Source: Fulvimarina endophytica
GTDB taxonomy: Bacteria > Pseudomonadota > Alphaproteobacteria > Rhizobiales > Rhizobiaceae
Assembly: GCF_003403015.1 (NCBI RefSeq)
Contig: NZ_QURL01000014.1
Span: 1 to 34,545 of the forward strand
Reading direction: 5' to 3'
Length of the DNA: 34,545 nucleotides
How positions within the stretch are numbered: the stretch's first letter is position 1; every line of letters starts with the position of its first letter. The notes below the pieces were generated by a model. The model saw only the letters and a program-made list of their open reading frames with translations. It was not told the DNA's origin and did not search any database. The position numbers were made by a program, and so were the translations under genes. Positions 23,788-31,200 of the stretch are shown here, one piece after another.

Positions 23788-24214
23788 CGACCGGCCAGAA
23801 ACCGGTCTTGTCGTCCGGTACAATTTCCTCTGGCCGCGCGAACATGATCGCGGCGAACGCGAGGGGCGCAAATCCCGTCCCGTTTGCCTCGTCGTTCCGC
23901 TGAACGTGCCCGAGCGTACCGTCGTCGTGTTCCCGATCACGCGGCAGCCGCCGACACCCGGCCGCATTGCAGTTGAGATCCCCGAGACCGAGCGTAGGCG
24001 CCTTCGTCTGCCGGGCAATCAGCGCTCCTGGGTCATGCTCGACGAAAGCAATGGCGACGTCATGCCCGGTTCATTCCATCTCGAGCCGCTGAGCTACGAT
24101 CCGGTGGTGACAGCCTATGGCCGCTTTTCTCCGCCCTTCATGTCGCGGGTCATGAAGGTTCTCGCCGACGCGATCCGCAACAAGCAGGTCCGCGTGGTCC
24201 CGCGCGAGCGCTGA
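23774..24214 (+). CDS. Probable type II toxin, PemK/MazF-like
   Basis: A 146-aa protein encoded right after and overlapping the Phd-type antitoxin. LVVRYNFLWPREHDRGE, then KSRPVCLVVPL, VVVFPITRQPPTP, QRSWVMLDESN and ISE-like GSFHLEPL follow the strand order of the PemK/MazF ribonuclease barrel (first strand, RPVLVV strand, PIT segment). Assignment is by pattern and context rather than strong identity. The ATG at 23774 has GGGAG close upstream; GTG codons at 23777 and 23780 are possible alternatives. It is expected to cleave RNA when the antitoxin is lost. Confidence 0.65.
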   Translation: MVVSDDRPETGLVVRYNFLWPREHDRGEREGRKSRPVCLVVPLNVPERTVVVFPITRQPPTPGRIAVEIPETERRRLRLPGNQRSWVMLDESNGDVMPGSFHLEPLSYDPVVTAYGRFSPPFMSRVMKVLADAIRNKQVRVVPRER

Positions 24215-24241
24215 CCGAGTCTCGACCGGAACCGAACCGAT

Positions 24242-24331
24242 CAGAGGAAGAGGAAGAGAAAGGGAAGCCCGCGTGACCGGCTTGAAGCTGGAGAGAGTGG
24301 CTTTCCACCAGGTCCGTGACGGAGCGATCCC
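24242..24331 (+). promoter_or_regulatory. Shared double-hairpin leader, copy D
   Basis: The purine tract CAGAGGAAGAGGAAGAGAAA (from 24242) leads to hairpin 1, AAGCC/GGCTT with one further G-C beyond a mismatch (24265-24283), and hairpin 2, GGAGAG/CTTTCC with one G-U (24290-24306, loop AGTGG). A CGGAG site precedes ATG 24332. Confidence 0.65.
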
Positions 24332-24751
24332 ATGGACCTTTCAACTTTCCCGACCCTTTCCGATCTCGACCGCGAGCAGCTTTCGCATGGCAGCGGCACG
24401 CTTCTGATTCTCGGCCCCCTCGGAGCGTGGACCTGCTTGTGGCCTGTCGGCTACGCGCATCGCGTCTCCGAGGACCGCAAGGACGGTCGGTCCGACGCTT
24501 TTCTCGCAGCGGCCGAAGCTGCGGATATCATCATCGTCGACGCACGATCCTGCGACTTCGACGACTTCATCGCCCACACGATCCATTCGCCCTTGCCAGC
24601 CATCGGCCACTTCGCGGCTCAGAAGATCGCGTTCGAAGACCCGAATGCGCTCGGGTGGATCTCTGCCGCCGACCACGCTCGCAGCTTTGAAGCGATCGGC
24701 GCCCGCATCATCAACGCCGATGCAGATGCGGTGGAACAGTCCCAGACATGA
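24332..24751 (+). CDS. Hypothetical protein, leader-associated (139 aa)
   Basis: MDLSTFPTLSDLDREQLSHG is followed by a strand-rich TLLILGPLGAWTCLWPVGYA, a helix, DAFLAAAEAADIIIVDARS, and a C-terminal half with ADHARSFEAIGARIINADAD. The alternating strand/helix pattern suggests an alpha/beta fold, but I know no family. The start fits leader D and its GGAG site. A long hairpin at 24760 follows the stop by 8 bp and probably ends the transcript. Function unknown. Confidence 0.6.
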   Translation: MDLSTFPTLSDLDREQLSHGSGTLLILGPLGAWTCLWPVGYAHRVSEDRKDGRSDAFLAAAEAADIIIVDARSCDFDDFIAHTIHSPLPAIGHFAAQKIAFEDPNALGWISAADHARSFEAIGARIINADADAVEQSQT

Positions 24752-24759
24752 TCGTCAGC

Positions 24760-24794
24760 CGAAAGGACGGAACGCTTTTCGTTCCGTCCTTTCG
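24760..24794. terminator. Long hairpin, probable terminator
   Basis: CGAAAGGACGGAACG/CGTTCCGTCCTTTCG is a perfect 15-bp stem with loop CTTTT, 8 bp after the preceding stop. It lacks a T-run on the plus strand. It may act as an mRNA end stabiliser or as an imperfect terminator. Confidence 0.65.
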
Positions 24795-24802
24795 TTGCGT
24801 CG

Positions 24803-24846
24803 GGATATGCAGAGGAGCATATTCCAATATGCCACAAAGGATATTC
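24803..24846 (+). promoter_or_regulatory. vapBC promoter/operator repeats
   Basis: GCATATT CC AATATGC (24817-24832) is a perfect inverted repeat. Related half-sites GGATATGC (24803-24810) and GGATATTC (24839-24846) flank it at near-regular spacing, just before the ATG at 24849. Repeated half-sites are typical of VapB/VapC-bound autoregulatory promoters. Confidence 0.6.
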
Positions 24847-24848
24847 AC

Positions 24849-25091
24849 ATGGCGCTCTATATCAAAGACGCGGACGTCGACGCCCTCGCGGACGAACTGA
24901 AGCGACTGACCAAAGCCCCGACCAAGGTCGAGGCTGTTCGCGCTTCACTCCAACGCAGCGTCGAAGAGGCTCGCGCACGCCTCCCGATCCGTCAACGCCT
25001 GGCCAAGACCCTCGCCATGTCGAAGGCCGCCGGCCCCTACGCGCCCGGCGACCACAAGGCTGAAACCGATGCGATGTGGGGGGACGACTGA
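24849..25091 (+). CDS. vapB: Type II antitoxin, VapB family
   Basis: An 80-aa antitoxin of the short Rhizobiales VapB type: MALYIKDADVDALADELKRL, then TKAPTKVEAVRASLQRSVEE, a ribbon-helix-helix-like DNA-binding part, and a tail rich in Lys, Asp and Trp (DAMWGDD) that would bind VapC. The start at 24849 is set by homology to the usual MALYIKD; AAAGG lies 10 bp upstream. A much longer frame to 24645 crosses the terminator hairpin and operators and is rejected. The stop overlaps the vapC start by one base. Confidence 0.85.
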   Translation: MALYIKDADVDALADELKRLTKAPTKVEAVRASLQRSVEEARARLPIRQRLAKTLAMSKAAGPYAPGDHKAETDAMWGDD

Positions 25092-25573
25092 TGCTGTTCA
25101 TTGACGCTTCCGTCATCGTCGCCATTCTGGCGGACGAGGCGGACGAGGCGGACGGAGAGACCCTGCTTGACCGTCTGGAGGCTGATGGGGGCCCTTTCCT
25201 CGTTTCGGCCGTCTCTCGCTTCGAGGCAGTCCTCGCGATCGGGGGGCGCATGTCGCGTGCCCGCTCCGCCGAGGGACCGATGTCGCCCGACGACATCGAA
25301 ACAGCTCGACAGATCGTCGACGAGTTCGTTTCCGAGATGGAAGCCACGGAGGTCCGGATCAGTGGTGACATCACCGAGAAGGCCATCGATGCGGCCTCGC
25401 GTTTTGGAAAGGTCGTCGGCCATCCTGCCAGATTGAATATGGGCGATTGCTTCGCTTACGCCTGTGCGCGCGGCCATCGCGCGCGCTTGGCGTTCAAAGG
25501 AGACGATTTCCCCCACACCGACATGGGCTGGGATAGCAATGGAAGCTCCCTGCCGAGCCGGAGGCGACCATGA
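25091..25573 (+). CDS. vapC: Type II toxin VapC (PIN-domain ribonuclease)
   Basis: A 160-aa PIN-domain RNase, a predicted tRNA- or rRNA-cutting toxin. The acidic metal-binding residues are present: D5 in LFIDASVIVAIL, the Glu in SRFEAVLAI, the Asp in LNMGDCFAYA, and the Asp pair in FKGDDFPHTD. A DEADEADGE repeat after the first strand is slightly longer than usual. The ATG overlaps the vapB stop (TGATG), so the two are coupled. The end overlaps a further small frame by ATGA. The toxin looks intact. Confidence 0.9.
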   Translation: MLFIDASVIVAILADEADEADGETLLDRLEADGGPFLVSAVSRFEAVLAIGGRMSRARSAEGPMSPDDIETARQIVDEFVSEMEATEVRISGDITEKAIDAASRFGKVVGHPARLNMGDCFAYACARGHRARLAFKGDDFPHTDMGWDSNGSSLPSRRRP

Positions 25574-25740
25574 CCGAGACCGACTTCGCCGAATACGACG
25601 ATCGTGCGCTCGCTGCTGCGATCGAGGCCTAGCAACGCGCCTGTGAGGCGAGCCGGCTCGAGGCGCATATCGATGTTGCGGATCGCATCCGAAACCAGCT
25701 CCTTGGCGAGAAGCTGCGACGCGACCGTCTATCGCAGTAG
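25570..25740 (+). pseudogene. Small helical gene after vapC, broken by an in-frame TAG
   Basis: ATG 25570 overlaps the vapC stop (ATGA). The frame reads MTETDFAEYDDRALAAAIEA, then TAG (25630-25632), then QRACEASRLEAHIDVADRIR and NQLLGEKLRRDRLSQ to a second TAG at 25738. The part behind the first TAG is a well-formed amphipathic helix in the same frame, so a 56-codon gene has probably lost one codon to a stop. No family is known. It could be a dead third gene of the vapBC operon. Confidence 0.45.
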
Positions 25741-25750
25741 GGCCGCGGTC

Positions 25751-25844
25751 CGGGTTCAGAGAGAGGAAGAGGAAGGGGAGCCCGAATGACGGGCTCCAAG
25801 GGAGAGAGAGGCTTTCCCGGCTCGTCGCTAACCGGAGACATCCG
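25751..25844 (+). promoter_or_regulatory. Shared double-hairpin leader, copy E (before the ParB-like gene)
   Basis: The tract CAGAGAGAGGAAGAGGAAGG precedes a perfect 8-bp hairpin 1, GGAGCCCG/CGGGCTCC (25777-25797, loop AATGA), and hairpin 2, GGGAGAG/CTTTCCC with one G-U (25800-25818, loop AGAGG). CGGAG lies shortly before ATG 25845. Compared with copy C the outer base pairs change on both sides. Confidence 0.7.
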
Positions 25845-28055
25845 ATGAAGACGACCACCATCCGCAAGATTACCCTTTCGCAGCTCGCCATGAGCTTCAA
25901 GAACGTTCGCACTGTTCAGCCGAGCGAAGCCGAGGACGCCATGCTGGAGGCCTCGATCGCCGCCCATGGACTCGAGCAGAACATCGGCGTCGAGGCCGCC
26001 GCCGACAATCTCTTCCTCGTCGTCTATGGCGGCCGCCGCTACCGCGCGCTTGCCAGCCTCTGCGCCAAGGGTGTCATCGACGGCGACTACAAGGTGCCAT
26101 GCCGCATCATGGACGAGGACGAGGCGATCGAAGCCTCGATTGCCGAGAACGTCGCGCGCGTTCCCATGCACCCCGCCGACGAGTTCGATGCCTTCGCCAA
26201 GCTCATCGAGAACGGCGCCAGCGAACGCGACGTCGCCGATCGCTTCGGGGTCGCGCTGGCCCACGTCCAGAAGCGTATGAAGCTTGCCCGCGTTTCCCCG
26301 AGGATCCTCGACCGCTATCGCCAGGGCGAAATGACGCTGGAGGCGCTGACCGCCTTCACCCTCACGCCGTGCCACGACAAGCAGATCGAGGTGCTGGCTC
26401 GCGTCGAGCACATGCTGAACGCGACGTGGGGCGATACGCCCGGGACCATCCGCCGTATGCTGACCGAAACTTCGGTGCGCGCCGACGGGCGCCTCGGCAG
26501 CTTCGTCGGCGTGGAAGCCTACGAGGCCGCAGGCGGCAAGGTCACGCGCGACCTCTTCTCCACCACAACCACCTGCTACCTGGACGATGCCGGCCTTCTC
26601 GAACGGCTTGCTCAGGACAAGCTTGCCGGCGAAGCGACCAAGCTCGAAGGCGAATGGCGCTGGGTGGAACCCATGCTCGAGATGTCGTGGTCCCATGCGC
26701 AGAGCTTCGCGCGCGTCTATCCCGACCAGATCCCGGCCGAAGACGATCCGGAGCTTGTCGAAGAGTTGGTCAAGATCGAAGCCCGGATCGATGAACTCGA
26801 GGACCGCGCCGACGAGAACGAGGCCGATGTCGAGGAGTACGAGACACTCTACGCTCGCAAGGAGGAAATCGATGCCGTTCTCGGTCAGCCGACCTATGTC
26901 TACAGCGCTGACGCTCGTGCCATCTCCGGCGTCATCCTGACGCTCGATCATGCCGGCGAACTGAAGGCCGAGTGCGGCTTCGTCCGCCCCGAAGACCTTC
27001 CCAAGGAAGAGACGACCGCCGACACCGAGACCACCGCCAGCGCTGATCCGGCTTCCGGACTGGACACCGACGAAACCGCGGATGACGGCGAGGGCGCCGA
27101 GCCGCCTGTCGCGGCTACTCCGCTGCGCATCGTGCCGGCCCGTCCCGTCACCAGCGCACACGTCGGCAGCGACGGCAAGGTCGACGCGCCGCAGACCGTC
27201 GCGCTCAGGCAAGCGGGCCTGTCGGCCGCGCTGGCCGACGATCTGAGGGCGATCCGTCACCAGACCATGCAGGCGCACCTTCAGGTCGATTTCGACGTCT
27301 CGTTCGACCTTGTCGTCTATACGATGTGCCTCGACGCCTTCCGGTCCTTCTATGCGCCCAAGCCGCTCGACATGAAGCTGACAGCGCCGATGACGCACGC
27401 CTCGAAGGAGCATCTGGAGGGCACTGTCGCCGAGCGGATGATCGCGAAGTGCAAGGCCTCGCTCAATCTCGGCTGGATGGAGCTGCCAAGGCCGGACGAC
27501 TTCAAGGCACTCAGCGCGCTGCATTTTGAGGAAAAGCAGGCCCTGTTCTGTTTTGCGACGGCCTTCAGCCTCAACCAGCAGCTCTCCGTCGACCACCATG
27601 CCAATCCGGTGATCGAAGAGGCCGGGCGTCGTTTGGACGTCGACGTCGCCTCGTGCTGGCGTCCGACATCCGCCAACTTCTTCAAGCGCACCACCAAGGA
27701 TGTGATGATGGCGGCGGCACGCGAGACCATCAGCGATGCCTGGGCCGAAGAGCACAAGGGGCAGAAGAAGGGCCAGCTCGCCGACGCGATGGAAGCCGCG
27801 TTCTCCGAAGACGGCCGCAGCCGCGCCGGACTTCGCAAGGAGAGTGCCGAGCGGACCGCGCGCTGGTTGCCTGAAGGCATGAGCTTCGAAAGCGCCACCG
27901 CCACCGATACCAACGCCGATCCGACAACCTCGATCGAGGACATCGATCAGACGGAGCCGGTTGCGGATGTTGGAACCGACGAGGCTGACGACGCGGCCGA
28001 TCCGTCCGACGACGATGAAGAGCTGCCGGCTTTCCTCACCGACCAGGCTGCTTAG
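25845..28055 (+). CDS. Large ParB/RepB/Spo0J-like protein
   Basis: A 736-aa protein with a ParB N-terminal nuclease-fold domain: VQPSEAEDAMLEASIAAHG, GGRRYRAL (residues 62-69) and ENVARVPMHPADEFDAF (from residue 101), followed by a KorB/ParB-type helix-turn-helix (SERDVADRFGVALAHVQKRMK). The C-terminal 500 residues are unlike chromosomal ParB and include a long acidic coiled-coil-like stretch (ELEDRADENEADVEEYE) and Asp/Glu/Ala-rich low-complexity parts near 385-410 and at the end. Canonical ParB is about 300 aa. No parA or replication gene is adjacent, so a role in partition is uncertain; gene control or DNA protection on a mobile element is equally possible. It has leader E upstream and a clear terminator downstream. 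Confidence 0.85.
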   Translation: MKTTTIRKITLSQLAMSFKNVRTVQPSEAEDAMLEASIAAHGLEQNIGVEAAADNLFLVVYGGRRYRALASLCAKGVIDGDYKVPCRIMDEDEAIEASIAENVARVPMHPADEFDAFAKLIENGASERDVADRFGVALAHVQKRMKLARVSPRILDRYRQGEMTLEALTAFTLTPCHDKQIEVLARVEHMLNATWGDTPGTIRRMLTETSVRADGRLGSFVGVEAYEAAGGKVTRDLFSTTTTCYLDDAGLLERLAQDKLAGEATKLEGEWRWVEPMLEMSWSHAQSFARVYPDQIPAEDDPELVEELVKIEARIDELEDRADENEADVEEYETLYARKEEIDAVLGQPTYVYSADARAISGVILTLDHAGELKAECGFVRPEDLPKEETTADTETTASADPASGLDTDETADDGEGAEPPVAATPLRIVPARPVTSAHVGSDGKVDAPQTVALRQAGLSAALADDLRAIRHQTMQAHLQVDFDVSFDLVVYTMCLDAFRSFYAPKPLDMKLTAPMTHASKEHLEGTVAERMIAKCKASLNLGWMELPRPDDFKALSALHFEEKQALFCFATAFSLNQQLSVDHHANPVIEEAGRRLDVDVASCWRPTSANFFKRTTKDVMMAAARETISDAWAEEHKGQKKGQLADAMEAAFSEDGRSRAGLRKESAERTARWLPEGMSFESATATDTNADPTTSIEDIDQTEPVADVGTDEADDAADPSDDDEELPAFLTDQAA

Positions 28056-28075
28056 CCTCTCAACCAGAGGTGAAG

Positions 28076-28098
28076 AAGGGGGCGCGAGCCCCCTTTTT
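28076..28098 (+). terminator. Rho-independent terminator after the ParB-like gene
   Basis: The stem AAGGGGGC/GCCCCCTT with loop GCGA runs into TTTTT, 20 bp after the stop. Confidence 0.92.
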
Positions 28099-28135
28099 CT
28101 ATGTCCGATCATCATCGGGCGCCGACGAAGGGAAG

Positions 28136-28219
28136 AGTGAGAGAGAGGGGGGGCGAAGGCGAGCCTTCGCGAGATCGAGAGAGCGGAAGGCGACAAACCC
28201 TTCACCCTGGAGCTTTCCG
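28136..28219 (+). promoter_or_regulatory. Shared double-hairpin leader, copy F (divergent; before strawberry notch)
   Basis: The purine tract GAGTGAGAGAGAGGGGG is followed by hairpin 1, GCGAAGG/CCTTCGC (28153-28170), with arm sequence quite unlike copies B-E. A GAGAGAG segment (28177-28183) is kept, but hairpin 2 is replaced by GAAGG/CCTTC (28186-28203). GGAG precedes ATG 28220 by eight bases. Confidence 0.55.
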
Positions 28220-31200
28220 ATGAACCTTTTCGATGCGAACCCCGGCCTCTTCCTCGAACCCGCCAAGATCGAAACCCATCGCGCCATCTTTCAAGCCGCG
28301 ACGGCGCTGTCCCGTATTCTGGAACAAGGCCGCAAGATCGACGCCAAGGTCCAGCGCCAGGTGATGGAGGCCACGTTCGGCGGATCCGACGCCGAAGGCC
28401 GGTGGACGTGGAAGGATGCCTACGAAGCCGGCGAGGTCGCCCAGCTCCTCTTCCTCAAGAAATTCGGCGCAGCCATGCGGCGCAAGACGCCCGAGGCCGC
28501 TGCCTATCTCGGCATGATCGAGCGCCTCGCCAGCCTCGTGCCGACCCAGACCAAGCGCTCGGAAGAGAGCGTTGCCCTTCAGCAGTTTTCGACACCGCTT
28601 CCACTCGCCTTCGCCGCGGCCGAGGCCGGCGCGATCGGCGAGGACGATCTTGTCCTCGAGCCGTCCGCCGGCACCGGTATGCTTGCGGTCTTTGCCCGCA
28701 ACGCCGGTGCCTCGCTCGCCCTCAACGAATATGCCGAGACCCGCGCCGAGCTGCTCGCGCAGATCTTCGAGACCCGCAGCGTGACCCGTTTCGATGCCGC
28801 CACGATCCACGATCGGCTTGACGCCGCCGTGGTCCCCAGCGTCGTCATCATGAACCCGCCGTTCTCGGCCGCGCCGAAGGTCGACGGCCGCTACAAATCC
28901 GCCACCGTCCGGCATATCCGCTCCGCGCTGCTCCGTCTGGCGCCTAAAGGCCGTCTTGTCTGCATCACTGGATCGAGCTTTGCGCCGATGACCCCGGCTT
29001 GGCGGGACGCCTTCATCGAGCTTCAGTCCTTCGGACGTGTCGCGTTCTCAGCAACCATCGCCGGTTCCGCCTACGCCAAGCACGGCACCACGACCGAGAC
29101 CCGCCTGACCGTCATCGACAAGATCGCCGCCGAGGATGCGGCCCACTTCCCCGACACCGTTCATGCCGACACCGCGGCCGACCTCCTCTCTCTCATCACA
29201 GCCCATTGTCCAGATCGAGCCGCCCCGGCCGCCTCGCGCCCTTCATCTCCCGTGCGCGCGCCTGTCGTTCAGAATTTGAAGAGCCTTCGCGAGCAGGCCA
29301 AGGCCGAAACCCGCGAGCTTGAGCTTGCTCGCTCGCGCCACAAGCTCGACGGGATCGCGCATGGCCCGGTCGAGTACCTGCCGCGCGCCTGGTCGCCGAC
29401 CACCACCGCGCTGACCGCCTCCCTGTACGAACCCTACGAGGTTCAGACCATCTCGATCGAGGGTGCAGGCGAACATCCTACGCAACTCGTCCAATCGGCC
29501 GCCATGGCGTCCGTCGCCCCGCCGCTTCCGACCTACCAGCCGGTCCTTCCGACCGTCTTGCTGACGGGCGGCCTTCTTTCCGAAGCCCAAATCGAGACCA
29601 TCGTCTATGCCGGCGAGTCCCACGCGAAGTTCCTGAAGGGCGAGTGGACCAACGATGCCGAGAACGGCCACCTGATCCGTGCCGTGCTCGGCGAAGGCTT
29701 CAAGCTTCGTCAGGGCTTCTTTCTCGGCGATGGCACCGGCTGCGGCAAGGGCCGCCAGGTCGCCGGCATCATCCTCGACAACTGGCTCCAGGGACGGCGC
29801 AAAGCCGTCTGGCTGTCGAAGTCCGACAAGCTCATCGAGGACGCGCAACGCGACTGGACAGCGCTTGGCGGTGCCGCGTCCGACATCGTCCCCCTGTCTC
29901 GTTTCAAGCAGGGCTCGGAGGTCCGTCTCAACGAGGGCATCCTGTTCGTCACCTACGCGACCCTCCGCTCCGCCGAGCGTCAGCATGGTGAGACCGTGAA
30001 GGCCAGTCGATTGACCCAGGTCACTGACTGGCTCGGTGCTGAGTTCGAAGGCGTCATCGCCTTCGACGAGGCGCACGCCATGGCGAATGCCGGCGGGGGC
30101 AAGTCTGACCGCGGCGAGGTGAAACCCTCGCAACAGGGCAAAGCCGGGCTCCTTCTTCAGGACGCCGTGCCGGGTGCCCGCGTCGTCTACGTCTCCGCGA
30201 CCGGCGCCACCGAAGTCGGCAATCTCGCCTACGCTTCGCGTCTTGGCCTTTGGATGACCGGCGACTTTCCCTTCTCCACGCGGGCTGACTTTGTCGCCTC
30301 GATGGAGGCGGGCGGCATCGCTGCCATGGAGGTCATCTCACGCGATCTGAAGGCGCTTGGCCTCTACACCGCCCGTTCGGTGTCCTACGAAGGCGTCGAG
30401 TACGAGATGCTCGTCCACGAGCTGACGCCGGCTCAGATCGGCATCTACGACAGCTACGCCGACGCCTTCCAGATCATCCACTCCCATCTCGACAAGGCGA
30501 TGGAGGCGGCCGGGATCACCAGTGCCGAGGGCACGATGAACGCTCAGGCCAAGAGCGCGGCGCGCTCGGCCTTCGAGTCCAACAAGCAGCGCTTCTTCCA
30601 GCACCTGATCTGCGCCATGAAGTGCCCCAGCCTCATCAAGGCGATCGAGGGCGACGTCGAAGCCGGGCACTCGTCCGTCATCCAGGTCGTGTCGACGTCC
30701 GAGGCGCTCATGGAGCGCCGTCTGGCCGAGATCCCGGCATCGGAATGGGGCGACCTCACCGTCGACGTCACCCCGCGCGAATACGTGCTCGACTATCTCG
30801 CCCATTCCTTTCCCACCCAGCTCTTCGAGCCCTACACCGACGAGGACGGCAATCTGCGGTCCAAGCCGGTGATGGACGAGGACGGCAACCCGGTCTTCTG
30901 CCGAGAGGCCGAAGAGGCCCGCGACGCGATGATCGAGCACCTTGGCTCCCTCGCTCCGGTCCAGTCCGCACTCGACCAGCTCATCTGGCATTTTGGCACC
31001 GACACCGTCGCCGAGGTGACGGGCCGCTCGCGCCGCGTCGTCAAGACGACGGACGGCAAGCTGAAGGTGGCCAACCGTCCGGCATCCTCGAACCTGTCGG
31101 AGACCTCTGCCTTCCAGAACGACGACAAGCGCGTTCTGATCTTCTCCGACGCCGGCGGCACCGGACGCTCCTATCACGCGGACCTCGCGGCCAAGAACCA

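Noticed and set aside
14233..25632. Several in-frame TAG codons, suggesting TAG recoding (e.g. pyrrolysine or suppressed amber)
   Set aside because: Intact genes here (parB-like, the 187-aa gene, the 74-aa gene, udh) end normally with TAG, and the interrupted frames sit in transposon debris or non-essential small genes. Ordinary decay explains them.
25629..28205. 858-codon open frame on the minus strand opposite the ParB-like gene
   Set aside because: It lies antisense to a gene with clear ParB motifs, terminator and leader. Its composition (Gly, Val, Arg, Leu-rich, no domain) is what GC-rich antisense frames give, and it runs through the terminator and leader regions.
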